DNA of 64,000 bases. Origin: Setaria digitata. Lineage: Eukaryota > Nematoda > Chromadorea > Rhabditida > Setariidae. The stretch is taken from the NCBI GenBank assembly GCA_003640385.1, contig RCAB01000132.1, forward strand, positions 62,001 to 126,000, given 5' to 3'. The translations under genes were made by a program, and so were the position numbers. Below the pieces are notes generated by a model. That model ran no database searches and had not been told where the DNA came from. It saw only the letters and a list, made by a program, of their open reading frames with translations. Position 1 is the first letter of the stretch. Every line of letters starts with the position of its first letter. Below are positions 24,337 through 36,300 of this stretch, in pieces.

Positions 24337-27300
24337 ATGATGTCTAAACTTTCGCCACGAAGTATTTCTCTACCACTCCGCTGTTCACGCTATGGGTTCC
24401 AACTTACATCAGCTCCACGTTCTGCCGTGCCGGCTGCATTTATGCAAGTTTATCAGTTCTTAACGGATAAGATATGTGTATATAATTTTTAGTAATAATT
24501 TTCGAGGTATTTCAACTGCTGGCATCTCCTTGATTTTTTTTTCGGGATTTCGGATTGCCTTTTTTTTTTTTTTTTGTTTTAAAATAGAGTTTTTGGAAGT
24601 TCCTTCGTCAATCAATTAGAGAAAATTCTTTCAGACGAGCTGCATCCATGTCACAAGCTGCTGTTTTCGGTATTTCCAACCGTTTCATAAATGGCGTTCA
24701 AAAGGCTCAAAATAGTAATAAGCAGTTCTATCGATTATACTCCAGTGGTTAGTTCTTGTAATTTTGAACTTTCTAGAGAATTTAAACATCCCAATATTTC
24801 CAATCTAAATTTGAATGGAAAATAAGATTTGATCTATAGAGTAAAAAGTAGGAAAAGAAAATGTTTTACATAATGCCAAAACCAAGATTTTCAGCCAAAA
24901 GCTAAAAATTACGATCCAAAACAACTGTAAACTTTTCATGGGGCCTCATTTTAAAGTTTTTATGAAATTTTTGCATATGGTTCATTTAAGATCTTCCTGA
25001 TCACAGACTGATACAAATGCCTGCTCTTTCACCAACAATGGAACACGGCACTATTGTTAAGTGGCATAAGGCGGAAGGTGATGAAGTGGAGGAAGGTGAT
25101 TTAATTTGTGAGATTGAAACTGATAAGTCGGTAATGGCATTTGAAGCTTCAGAAGAAGGTGTGCTTGCCAAAATTTTAGCACCCGATGGTACCAAAGGCA
25201 TCAAAATTGGAGAAGTAAGCGTTCTTGTATCTAAGTTTTGAAGAGTATTTCTTGATCATTTGTTTCGATTTCATGCCGTCTTTAGTACACCTTTGGTAGA
25301 TGTGTTAACAAGAACTGAAATTTGTCCAAAGAAGTGCTCAAATGTGGCTGCAGATGGAAGTAAGTTGGTGGAGCTGATGGATTTAAGGAAATTATAGAAA
25401 ATTATTTGTGGGTTTCCTAAATTCTGGTTTTTTTTTTTTTTTTCAGCCAATTTGTGTTTTCGTTGACAATAAGGACGACTGCGGTGCGTTTGCGAACTTC
25501 AAATTAGATGGTAGGCTGCCTTATTTTTCTTTTTTATTAAATCGTTTGAGTGATTTAAGGTACACTTCCTTAATACAACTGCCGGCAAAGAAAGTGTCAG
25601 GTAATGTCAGGTAATAGTGTCAGGTAATTTAGGGCGTCGTTTGAAATTTAAATTTAACATGTGGCATTAGTGAATTTAAGACTTTGAAAATATTTCAAAA
25701 TCTCGAAAGCATTTCACGAAATGTTCATTGAACTTTGAATCATTCGATGTTGTATCCCGTGTTATAATACTGCAAACCAAACAGTAATTCAAATTTTTTT
25801 TTTTTTTTTTTTTCGAAATAAGATCATGGCTTTAATCCACTAGCGGGGCTTCTTATGATTTGGTTTTTTTTTTCTTGTGTTCAGTTCACAGCTGGCAGCT
25901 TTCTGCAAATTAATTTTAATTAGTTGCTAGTCTTTTCAAAAATCCATTTTTTGGACGATTTTTCGAAAAACTTGACAAACTCCTATGTTTTGGAACGTAA
26001 TGTTTTTTTAAAGAAATTCTTGCATCTCTAAGAGTTGCTGTTTTGCTTTTTGACCAGTGATTTTGGCCAATTTAATTGGAATCCTTGTTGTTATTTGTTC
26101 CGACTTCAGTTTTATATGGGGTGGTTGTGGCACTGCGCCAGATGATTTTAAAATATGTGAAAAGCCCCAAGAATTTACATTGCTGCATGTGGGAAACGGC
26201 AGGAGACGGGTTTTTGCTATTAGCAATATATGAACTTAAGCTTAGCAATTCATTTTTTCTTTCGAAATGTTTCAGTCGAATTATTTTAGGCAGGTTCTGA
26301 TGAAATTCAATGGAGATCTGCTTTAAATTTTCCTCGTTTCATGGCGATTAACAGTAACAATTTTTTGCAGGCAATTGAAACAGTTAAGGAATTCAATATG
26401 CACTGTTATCAGCAGTCTTTTATGGCTTTGTTGGATGATCTTTTAGTGATGATTTTTGAATAAAAATTTTTTTCTTGCTAACGTTTTTGAATTTGCTTCG
26501 TTTTTCTGAGCATTTTTTTTTTTCCCCTTTAAGATTGAATGTACCCAAAGTCGTATTTCTAGTTTTTTCATGTTTAAACTTTTTATTACACTGAAGTCTT
26601 GTATTTTATGCACATTCAAAGTCGATACTGCATTATTACTGATACAAAACAAAGCCACCTGTTCAAACGAAGCAAATATGTTTAGAATTTTTTTCCCAAC
26701 AGAAACCTAGAAATTTTAATACCTTTGGTTTTTTTATAGCTCCTAAGTACACCATAATTTTAGTACACACTTGCTTACTAATATTTTATGTAGTGGATGA
26801 TACAGCGTAAGAATGATATCGCCTGTGAAAGTGGAGAATTTAGCAGATTTTTCTTTTGTTTTTATTTTCAAAAAACCGTGACGAAAGGATTGTGACAAGA
26901 TACTAGCATAGACAACATTTTAGTTGAATCTTATTTATAAAATTAAACATGAATTAATCAATCATTTCGGCTGTAGTGATAAAAGTGAGGGAAAATGGGC
27001 TGTAAAAAACGAAAATCAGGATTAAATTAGTTCGGCTAACACTGATTTTAGAATATTAGACAGAAATTGTGATATGTTTTAAACTAGTTAATATTTGACT
27101 CAGGTTCATTCATAAGACTTAAAAACATAGCTCACTCACTTTCCATGTAGTTTTCGCAGTTAGATTGAGGCTATTTTAATTTCAAGGAAGTGCCAAAAAA
27201 AATTCCTTTTGAAAGTACTCTAATTGCTGTTGTGCATAGCTTCTTGTGCATTGCAGTGGTTCTACAGCCTTAAGTAGTTAAGATATAAACATTTGCTAAT

Positions 27301-30300
27301 TAGTAGAATAAAAATTACGAACAAAAAGTAGGGTGTAATAGAATAGTTCTGCCACTGAATAGAACTAAACTTTTGAAATTATTGCATTAGTTGTAAACTT
27401 TCCGATCTCCTTCCTGGTCTAGTACCATGTATGCACCTGTACCTATAACATACAGCNATCTCGATCTCCTTCCTGGTCTAGTACCATGTATGCACCTGTA
27501 CCTATAACATACAGCTAGGGTTGTCGATGCTGATGGTTTACTAGAGGTTGTTCAAAAGGAGGTTCGAGTCATACTGAATTGGAATGGATTATCGAAACTA
27601 AAATAAAACAAATGAACAGTATTAAATAGGTTGGATGAATCATATGTTTATTAACGCTTCATATGCGTATGCCCAGACGTACGTGAAACATGGTTTTTTT
27701 TCAAAAGAATTTTGCCATCTTTCAAAAATGTGGTTTATTGTTGGCAGGGAAGAATCGGTTGATTTGAGTTAAACAAGTGGGTTCATCCGCGCAAGTCGTA
27801 AAATTATCCAGTACTCTCAGGTTCTCTGACTATCTTCAGAAGATGAGGATCCGTTTAGTTTGTTGACTAATATCTGGAAGACTTATTAATCATTAGTAAA
27901 TTATAATTTTCAGACTTTAGCTAAAGTAAGAGAGTGCAATATGTGGCAGAGACGGGCATTTAGCTTGCTAGTCACATGTGTATCGTTCATGTAGAAATAT
28001 TTGAAAATTAATTTGAGGGGTGAAAATGAAGGGATAATGTGTTTTACGTGTGTCGTACTACATATGATGGGATTGCGCTGTTTTGAGATAATTGCAAAGG
28101 CCAAAAATGTAGCGCATTTTTTAAAGTTTCCAAATGTTTTTTTACCTTTAAACTTCAAAATTATCAGATCCTGTTGTTGAGAATTTGGAAGGCCATCCGC
28201 AGAAGATGGAGATTCTTAATTATCTCCCAATCATTGCTGTTATAACTTAACTTATCCATCAAAATAGTATGATTCTTCAGAATGATTCTTATATTTTTCT
28301 AGGAGCTCAGTACGAAGCAAAAGTTCAGGCTCCGGTAGGACAGGTAAACTATTCATCTATCACACTGGTTACCGCATCGTTTTTTAATAATTCCTATTCA
28401 CTGTTGCACTTCATAAATTTAGGCTAGTATAGCTTGATTTCAGCAACTCTTCTAATGAGAGTAAATTTTTACTGAGAATTTATTCTTCTTAAAATTTAGA
28501 CTGAAGTCAGTTCGTTATGTTTTGTTTCTGATTAAAGTTAATTTGCTATATATTGTTTTATTTCATGTTATTTTAGCCACTGTGCAAAAGTAAGCGAAAT
28601 GTTGTGGCATTTTCCAACTATATTCCAATTCCAACAGCGACCGTAGCTTCTTCACCTGAAGCTCTATCTGTAACTCTGTTACCGTCTCCAGCTGTAGCTA
28701 TTTCAGCTTCCCCTACACTATCCTCACTTCTTGCTTCTTCTCGAGCAGTGAAACTGGAAAGTTTTCGTTTTATTTCTACTTCTTACCCTCGGAAAGTAGT
28801 TCCAGACTTGGACATTAACGCCTCGGTAAGTTGTCATTTTTTGTCTAAGCTCGATGTCCTACTCATTTTCAGCTTTTAGTTTTCTCTATTTAGATTTATT
28901 TTTTGTATCCCATTTCGAATTAAGACCACTCTGCCTTCTTCTATTAGTCTGCTTGTTTTGCGTCATCAAATTTCCAAACGTTGGATTTAAAAAGTAACCA
29001 TATTTGTAACACGCTTCGTTTCTGGTACTGTATGTGCCGGTATTTCCTTGTTTCAGGAAATTTTAAATGTCGATCCTGCCTCTTGTATCACAGTGTTTGA
29101 TGTGAAAAATGCTGGACAAAGGGAAACTGCTCCTACTTCTGCTGGACTGGAAAAATCAACTAACAGAACGATAGAAGCTGCTCCGAATGACTTGAAGTAT
29201 AAGGATATACCACTTACTAATATGAGAGAAACAATTGCTAAACGTTTACTCTTCAGTAAACAAACTATACCGCATTATTATCTAACATCGGAAATCGAAA
29301 TGGACGAATTATTAAAGTAACTGACATTCTATATATTTTCTTTTTTTAACTTCATTTCTTGAAAACATTGAATTTGAAATATGAAATTGAATGCTAACTA
29401 AAATATGAACGTCTTTGACTTAATTAATTTTGCATGGTTTTAACATTATTCCGATAATAACTTTTCAACTAAAATCCTTACAGATTAAAAATCGTCTGCT
29501 GGATTTCCCTTACCTGACTCTTTTGATCTAGCCCTCATTCCTATTTATCTCGAACTAGTCACAGTTTGAAATTTCATTAACGAATGAAATATTAAATCTC
29601 GCGACTTTTTTCCACGTTTTATTTGCTCTTTTTGTGCTAAGCTAACTCTAGTTAATTTATTTGTGTGTTATAATTACTAATAATCATTAGCTCATTGTGT
29701 GAACATGAAACTAGTCGAATTTTGTGAATAATAATTCATCACACTATCATCTTTATGTAATTTATTATTGATAGAAATTTTGATGTCATTTTAGAGCGAG
29801 AACAAAGTTGAACGCAGATTTGAAGGATAAAGGAATCAAAGTATCCATAAATGACTTCGTTATTAAAGCATGCGCATTAGCCTGTTTAGATGTTCCCGAA
29901 GTCAATAGTTTTTTCATGGAGAAAGAAAAAGTTATTCGTCAGAATTTAAATGTCGATGTTTCTGTTGCTGTAAAAACGGGAACGGGCCTTATTACACCCA
30001 TTGTTTATAGTGCTGATGTTAAGGTTTGTCTTTATTCTAAGGTTTGCATCAAGGATAAATTGCTGGATAGTTTTTCGTCGTTTTCGTATGATCAGAAAGC
30101 ACTTTTAGTTTTAGTTTAGAGCGAACTTACAAGAAATTCAAAAAATATCTCAGTTTTATGGTCAAGTAATTTGCTTAAAATTTTAGGGTTTAGTTGAAAT
30201 CAGTAATGAAATCAAACAGCTAGCAGATAAGGCACAAAAAAATAAACTGAAACCAAATGAATATATGGTATGTTTTTTGCTTGACATATGATTTTTTGTA

Positions 30301-31096
30301 AATCATTTTCCACAAATGTCTCACTTTTTGCTGAATTTTTTTGATGTCGAATCTTTCAGTCGACGTGAATCCATGTTTCTGTAATAAATAGTGGTGGTAT
30401 TCGCATTTTCTGAAACTGATTGCAATTAATATAATTTTACACTCAGGGTGGTACATTTACTGTATCAAATTTGGGTATGTTCGGTAGCATACATCATTTC
30501 ACAGCAATAATTAATCCACCGCAATCTTGCATTTTGGCGGTTGGGGGATCAGAGCGCAAAGTCGTACCTGATGGTGAAAATGGGTAAGGTTTCTTTTTTT
30601 GCAAAAGGTTTGTTCAGCCTTCATATTCGTACTATTCTGTTCAGTTTTCGATAAGTTTGGCGAAAACTGCCCTATAAAGTAGGCTTCGATACTTGTAGAA
30701 CTACACAGCTTCTAACTGTTCCGGAATAGATTTTAACTTTTATATCTTCAAGCCATTGTTTTTAGCTTTTTTGATTTTGAGGATCAGTGATTTTTAATCG
30801 ATTCCTTGTGAGTCAGATGTGTTGCAATAGAAATTAACAGAGTTGAATATATCTTTACTTGTTGATTTCTAGCAAATTTTCCATTTTTTATTTATATGAT
30901 AATTCATTCCTTTGAATAATTAAATTTATTCCTAATCTCACCTAATTTTAGATTCAGAATCGTAACAACAATGTTTGTGACGATGTCATGTGATCATCGT
31001 GTTGTTGATGGAGCTGTTGGTGCAATATGGTTGAAGCATTTTAAAGAATATATGGAAAAACCAGAAACTATGCTTCCGGAATTAAAAAATCTTTAA
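24337..31096 (+). CDS. dlat-1: Pyruvate dehydrogenase E2, dihydrolipoamide acetyltransferase (spliced, 10-11 exons)
   Basis: The product is the E2 core of the mitochondrial pyruvate dehydrogenase complex; it moves acetyl groups from its lipoyl arm to CoA. Exons with matching phase: 24635-24747, 24991-25214, 25447-25510, 28303-28343, 28577-28825, 29057-29316, 29795-30023, 30187-30267, 30447-30583, 30952-31096. Counting from the Met at 24648 the protein is 509 residues: a basic mitochondrial presequence (about 1-33), one lipoyl domain with MPALSPTM and ETDKS (lipoyl Lys79), an Ala/Ser/Pro linker (about 144-205), a weak subunit-binding region (207-245), and the catalytic domain ending in [12 protein letters not shown] (His477, Asp481). 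An upstream exon at 24337 (starting MMSKLSPRS, no acidic residues) can be joined in two ways and would add 44 or 57 residues, so the start is uncertain. Identity is confident from the lipoyl motif, KQTIPHYYL and the HxxxDG motif, which separates it from the E3-binding protein. AATAAA lies at 31239. Confidence 0.93.
24631..24650 (+). promoter_or_regulatory. Splice or trans-splice acceptor just upstream of an in-frame ATG of dlat
   Basis: TTCTTTCAG ends at 24634 and the in-frame ATG follows at 24648, a spacing typical of spliced-leader addition in nematodes. It could equally be an ordinary acceptor for the exon at 24337. Transcript ends would decide. Confidence 0.4.
26008..26226 (-). CDS. Antisense open frame inside dlat intron, unknown
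   Basis: A 72-codon frame on the opposite strand of the 2.8 kb dlat intron ends in TAA at 26008. Its second half ([17 protein letters not shown] onwards, then a Lys/Gln-rich tail [14 protein letters not shown]) has coding-like composition. There is no ATG at its 5' end, so it would have to be a last exon, perhaps using the acceptor ending CCACATGCAG; another frame from that acceptor is open too. A further antisense frame lies at 27910-28158. No family is recognised and a chance frame in AT-rich DNA is quite possible. Confidence 0.2.
   Translation of the reverse strand: MLIAKTRLLPFPTCSNVNSWGFSHILKSSGAVPQPPHIKLKSEQITTRIPIKLAKITGQKAKQQLLEMQEFL
27403..27515 (+). repeat. 54-bp direct duplication around an N
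   Basis: Positions 27403-27456 recur at 27462-27515 around the N at 27457, inside the large dlat intron. It looks like an unmerged contig overlap. Confidence 0.85.
27515..27606 (+). other. Possible alternative last exon of dlat (lipoyl-only short form)
   Basis: The sequence CTATAACATACAG ends at 27514 and is followed by a 30-codon open stretch ([13 protein letters not shown]...) ending in TAA at 27604, with an AATAAA overlapping the stop. Its phase fits exactly after the exon ending at 25510 (one base left over). Splicing here would give a protein with the presequence and lipoyl domain but no catalytic domain. The 54 bases before it, including the acceptor, are duplicated around the N at 27457. 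It may also be a chance frame; no homology is recognised. Confidence 0.25.
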
Positions 31097-31238
31097 ATTT
31101 TTAGAGTTAAATTTGGATGATGGATTTTTCAGAGTCTGATTTAAATAATTGGCAAAAACAAAGTTGTATTCTTATTACAGAGTTATAGCGTCAGCTTATT
31201 AGTTTCTTTTCGCTAACAGTTTTTTTTTTCTTTTTTAA

Positions 31239-31244
31239 AATAAA
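31239..31244 (+). terminator. Polyadenylation signal of dlat
   Basis: AATAAA 143 bases after the dlat stop codon, the first canonical signal downstream, preceded by a T-rich run. Confidence 0.55.
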
Positions 31245-31820
31245 TTAGTTGATTCCATAAAGTCAGATTTCAAAGTAAATGAACATTTAAATTTTGATTC
31301 AGTTTTGGCAGTGATACATTAGATTTGTTTCTTTTTTTTCTCCATTACATCAAAATTTGCTAAAATATCTTATTCTTGCTGTTGGACAAATGTCACGCCG
31401 TTTATCAAGAACTGGACAAAGTCCCGAAGAATGTTTACCTAAGTGATCGGAAGCATCCATTACGGGCGTTAGCTTAGTATTCATTAATAAGTTGTTTTGT
31501 TGGTTTAATTTTTTGCAACTCTATCGTCTTGATGCTTTTCGCTAGCAGGAATTTAGTAAAATGAATAAAACGAAATGATAGAAGTGGTCGGGGTGCTAAT
31601 TTTTTAGTCAAAGCTTAAAATAAACGAATTAAAACTGATTTGCGTTCTCACTTGGATAATCATCATTTCGTAATGTAAATATGAATAGAATAGATTTCTC
31701 TTCTCAACGTCCAACTGTTTTCGAATTTATAGCTTATTAAAAGTGCCATCGTTTTGTCTTAGCGCTGCTAACAATGTCAAGAAATGGACGAGGATACTGA
31801 GAGTCTAAATGTGCGAAAAC

Positions 31821-32368
31821 TTATGAGAGCATTACTTCTGGCTTAAGATGTCTGTCTATAGAGTGATTTATTTCGTTTAACTTCCATAATCCAAAATTTA
31901 CGTCGCTCTTCTAAGAGAGCATGAAATTATCGGTGTGGTGATGTAAGACTAGGATGATTCTTAGGCTATTTTGACGATGCATGATTTAAAAAGCAGTTTT
32001 GGATCATATTCTTCCGTTGTATCGATATTTATTCTCCGGCCACAGTTGTTTGTGATTGAAATGCACTTGGCCGATTCGTAACCTTCTGTTTCTGTTACGG
32101 ACAATTGCATTCAAATCAACTATCTTTTAATTCTGATAAATGGTGATAATGTTACAGCAGTCTTGATCACTATTTACTAAGCGTTTATCAATCTCTGGTT
32201 CCCGTGATTACTTCCTTTTATGAAATTAATCACTTATTCCTTCATCTTTTTCAGTCTTCTCACAAAAATCCGGTTAATTGCTTTAGCTAGTATGGATTAC
32301 CATTAGCTCTGACCCGATCGGGACCTTGGATGTCTTTAATTGAACTTGGCACATAATGGCATAAATTC
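31821..32368 (-). CDS. Candidate 3' end of an unknown gene, convergent with dlat
   Basis: Three exons in phase: 32368-32301 (NLCHYVPSSIKDIQGPDRVR, donor G|GTAATC), 32091-31976 (acceptor CCGTAACAG; TEGYESAKCISITNNCGRRI onward) and 31910-31821 (acceptor TGCTCTCTTAG; KSDVNFGLWKLNEINHSIDR, stop TAA). The composition is balanced and polar. The donor ATC|GTCAAA is weak. A start may lie at 32814 (MSGNMVKSDLPNIRK), where CACGACCTAG sits 6 bases before the ATG, but joining exons between were not resolved. No family recognised. Confidence 0.3.
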
Positions 32369-32638
32369 CTGTTATTTAGAAAGATTTAGCAACCGGATAT
32401 ACTATGAAATATCAGTAAACATACGAAATAATCTTCCTAACTGTATTCTTTCCAAACATGGAGTATCACTGTTATATATTTTTAAATCAGCACCATTTTC
32501 TTCCGCTCATTGTTCATCCTGATTCCATATTTTTCACCGTATTGCTACAATTGGATTTTTCCTCATTCTGCAATAATGGGACCTTTTGCAAGAATTGAAA
32601 TTGAAACTGCTTCTCGCATTGTTCTCAATTCACCTCAA

Positions 32639-32663
32639 TTTTTTTTTTTTTTTTTTTTTTTTT
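32639..32663. repeat. Poly-T tract (25 T)
   Basis: Homopolymer of 25 T in the candidate - strand gene region. Confidence 0.9.
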
Positions 32664-33381
32664 CGAAAGAGAGAGAATTTTTGCTGCCAGCTCATACCGT
32701 TCAGAGAAGAGCTGTTCATTGAAATAAACTAGACCTAGTTCTCTTACTTTCGCAAGAGCCTTTATGACCTTTTCTTATGTTGGGTAAATCACTTTTTACC
32801 ATATTTCCTGACATAACTTTCTAGGTCGTGACACCAAAAAATTTCTTCGCAGAAATCGGTAGAATCGATGAATAAGTCTTTTATAAAGATGGTTAAAAAA
32901 AACGATAAAAAACAAATCTAATCGTGTAAGGGTTTGGTTTTTGTCTCTTAATTATTGACAGATCTTGTTTAGTAGCCTCTGCTACTGTTGATCAATGATT
33001 ATAATCAGTTCGATCCTCTAAGTATTGATCCTTTACAAGAAGTCTTTACGTAAATCTTTCATATAATTCATTTCATTTCTAATATGTTTATTTATTTCAT
33101 TTCTTTCAGCTACTTAATTGTTGCTTCTTTGCGTAAGGCAACAAAACCTTCTCTAGTTCCCAGCAATGATCTACAGATCCAGTTCAGCAATCTATGAATG
33201 CAGATGAATTTATCCACCTGGAAAATCTTTCCTTTTATTACGGATAAGCAACTGTTGAAGCTTTGCAAAAAAAAAAAAACAATGTTATTTCGAAAATTCC
33301 ATATTAATCGGTGGAGATGAAAGAGGTAAAAGACTTTTTTGATTCTTTCAAAAAGCTAATTTAGCTCAATTTTTCCTCTGG

Positions 33382-36300
33382 TTACAAGGAGCTCTCATAA
33401 TAACTTTTCATTGGTCTCCATACTTGCTTCATTTTTTTTTGGATTGGTTTTTGATTTTTGTCAAGATTTTGACAAATAGCTATGTTACCAATCTGTCTTG
33501 TCATTTCATTCTTGTTTGGCACATTTTCAATTCTAACTTCCTTTACTTTTACTAGGGTCTTAAGAATTTGATGGATGAAACAAACTTGAATTGGTATGCC
33601 AAACAAATAAATAATACCGAATACTTGTTCTCCAATTCCACTTAAGCGTGGCACACTACCCTTTACGTTGAAACCACACGTAAGCCACGTTACATCGTAT
33701 CACTAATAAACATTTTCTGGAGAGAGTTGCAGCAGTGGCCGTTCATATTACGAGTAAAATGAGAATGAACATTCACAGCCGAATAAAATAAATAAAATAA
33801 AGCTTTCAAGATTAATTTAACTTTTTGAATTAATTAATAGTTTATTTAATTAATTTAAACTTTTGAGGATGGTTGGATGACTTCACCATTCTTTAAAAGG
33901 GCTACTTCGTTTTTTTTTTTTTTCTTAATGTAATATTCACGTTTCAACACAGTGCGTCATAACACGTCATAACTCAGTTTAAATGATTCCTCAAGTTAAC
34001 AAATTCGAAATTATAAGAAATTAAGCAAGCCAAGTGAAATGGACAAAAAGATAAGAAATCATATGGAAATGTGGGTGATAAGGTTACAGAGAGATTCAGA
34101 AGTGCTTATTTAATTCCTCAATGAAATGAGCAAAAAACACTGATTGTTTGTTTGTCGAGTCAAAAATAGCCCGTTGAATGTCATATGGATATAAGTGGTG
34201 ACCGTGTACTATGCATTTTGATGTGCGAGCCGAATATAGACCCATACTCGATGTTATGCCAACCTAAAATTATTTGTCAAGAATTAAATGAGTGAAATAA
34301 TTCATTTCATTTTCTTCTTTTGCTTCTTCACAGACAAACTTAGAAGGCACTTTGGCGAAGAGGAATTTGAAATGAGCCGTAAATTCATTTCGTTAAACAA
34401 ACAGACAAATATAAGGACAATTTTTTTTTTTCGAAAGAAAAAAGTTGTAAAGCGTTGTTGCGGAATTCCACTTCGTTCAGTAATCTACCAACTGTCACTT
34501 GATGATCAGATATGTCTCGATTCTGTTCAAGCAGCTCCATATTCACAGTGCGATAATTCCTACTGTCGTTTACATTACTAGTAATATTAACCTCATATTG
34601 ATATGGTAACAGACTAATTTCAACTTTAGCCAATGTTTTATTAATAAATAGTCGACTATTTCCAAAGTTGACGCACTGCACGTTTCCGTCGTCCAGTCTA
34701 TCACGTCTCGTGTAAAGTATCTAAAAATTTGAATGCTTCAATCTTCTGTTAATGGTATAGCTAAAGCAGCACTCTGCATTTAGAATTGACCATTTAATTC
34801 CTTAAATCCAAAAAATGCCGAAAATTTACACCCAATTCGTAATCTACAGTTATAGCAAGCGCAGTTATTCCGTTTCCATCTGTTAATCGAATTGTTATTA
34901 TGCTCAGATTATTCGGATAATAATGGACGATGAATTTGTGGAGCATTGGTATCGGCTTTACAATTTGCCAGTCAGCGGGTACTCGCTGGAAAAACAACAA
35001 ATTTTTTGTATTTTTAACATGAATAACAACGGACAATTTTTCACACAAAATAGGTGCAAATTTCCCAAATCTTTTAAGTTTAAAATTATTTCAATCTTTA
35101 AAGTGCTAAATAGCCAAGCCATACCGCTTCCTCCCTTGTTACTTCTAATATTGCTCCGAATCTTAGTGTACCTCCTACAGTGTGCTTGAGCTTTGTAATC
35201 TTAGTAATTTCATTAATGCAAGCGGTTGATTTGATGTAGAGGAAATCATTAAAAAACATCTGAAAGTTGTCTTTTAGAATGAACTGACAATGAATTTAAA
35301 AGTGAGAAAATATATGATCGAATTTCAGTTACTCAAAGTACGAATGTTAATTGATCCAGCGTAAATTAAGTTATAGGAGTAAAGCGGAATTATGAAAGAA
35401 AAAATTTCAACTGATGCATACCAGTACACCAAGATTTGAAAATACTAATTTTATTCTATAAAGTTTTGTAAAAGTAGTGCGCGGAAATGTCACGAATTCA
35501 GGATTGCGATTCCAGCATTTAAATCTAAACTGAAGACACAGCGATAACAAAAAATGACGATAGTGAAATAAAACTGAAATAAAAGCAAATAAGCAATAGT
35601 CTCTATCATACTAAGGTAAGGACTGTGAATAAATCTTAATATTATTCTTTTATATTGGTTTGAATCAGTATGTGTTGTAAAAAGCTGCAATATTTAAAAT
35701 TAGTTACAAAAATTTTCAAAAAATGTAAGACTTTACTTGAGCAACGCCTGGAATAACTGAGAATTGAATTATTTCGTTTTCAAATTCATCCCGAAATGAG
35801 AACACAATTCTGGAATATAGTGGGCATTCTATGAAGTACACTGTGAACTGAACAAAGATAATTTAAGTTTTAGTCTTAACACTTCTTGTGATACTTTATA
35901 TAAAAAAATTGATAAAGTACTTTGTTCACTGAACACGATATTTTTGCCTTTCATTTAGATACTTACATGCATAAATAATTGTTGAACGGGGAATACAAGT
36001 AATAATAGTGTGCCATATTAATTGATATTGATTCATTAAAATTTAACCGATGAAACGATTTAATTTTCTGCAAAAAAAGTAATCAGTAATTAGCCTTTAG
36101 CAAATGTCTTCTGACACCCAAAGAATGCAAACAAATCTGCTTTCATATCTGGATCTTAATTCTCACCCTATTCCATTTAAATTCACGAAGAAATATAAAC
36201 TTTTCCTTCTCCGAATAATTTGAAACCATTTCCATCGCAGGTATTTCATTAAGATTGAGAGGGAATTTTCCTATATATCCTATCTTCTTACTAAGGAAGC

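Noticed and set aside
28167..28260. Exon-like piece [17 protein letters not shown] in the dlat intron
   Set aside because: Fits the incoming phase from exon 25510 but has no usable donor in frame with the next exon.
34081..34262. Long - strand frame VGITSSMGLYSARTSKCIVH
   Set aside because: Starts at the same acceptor as a TMEM231 exon, but the exon's other frame (WHNIEYGSIFGSHIK) fits the phases on both sides and the family alignment.
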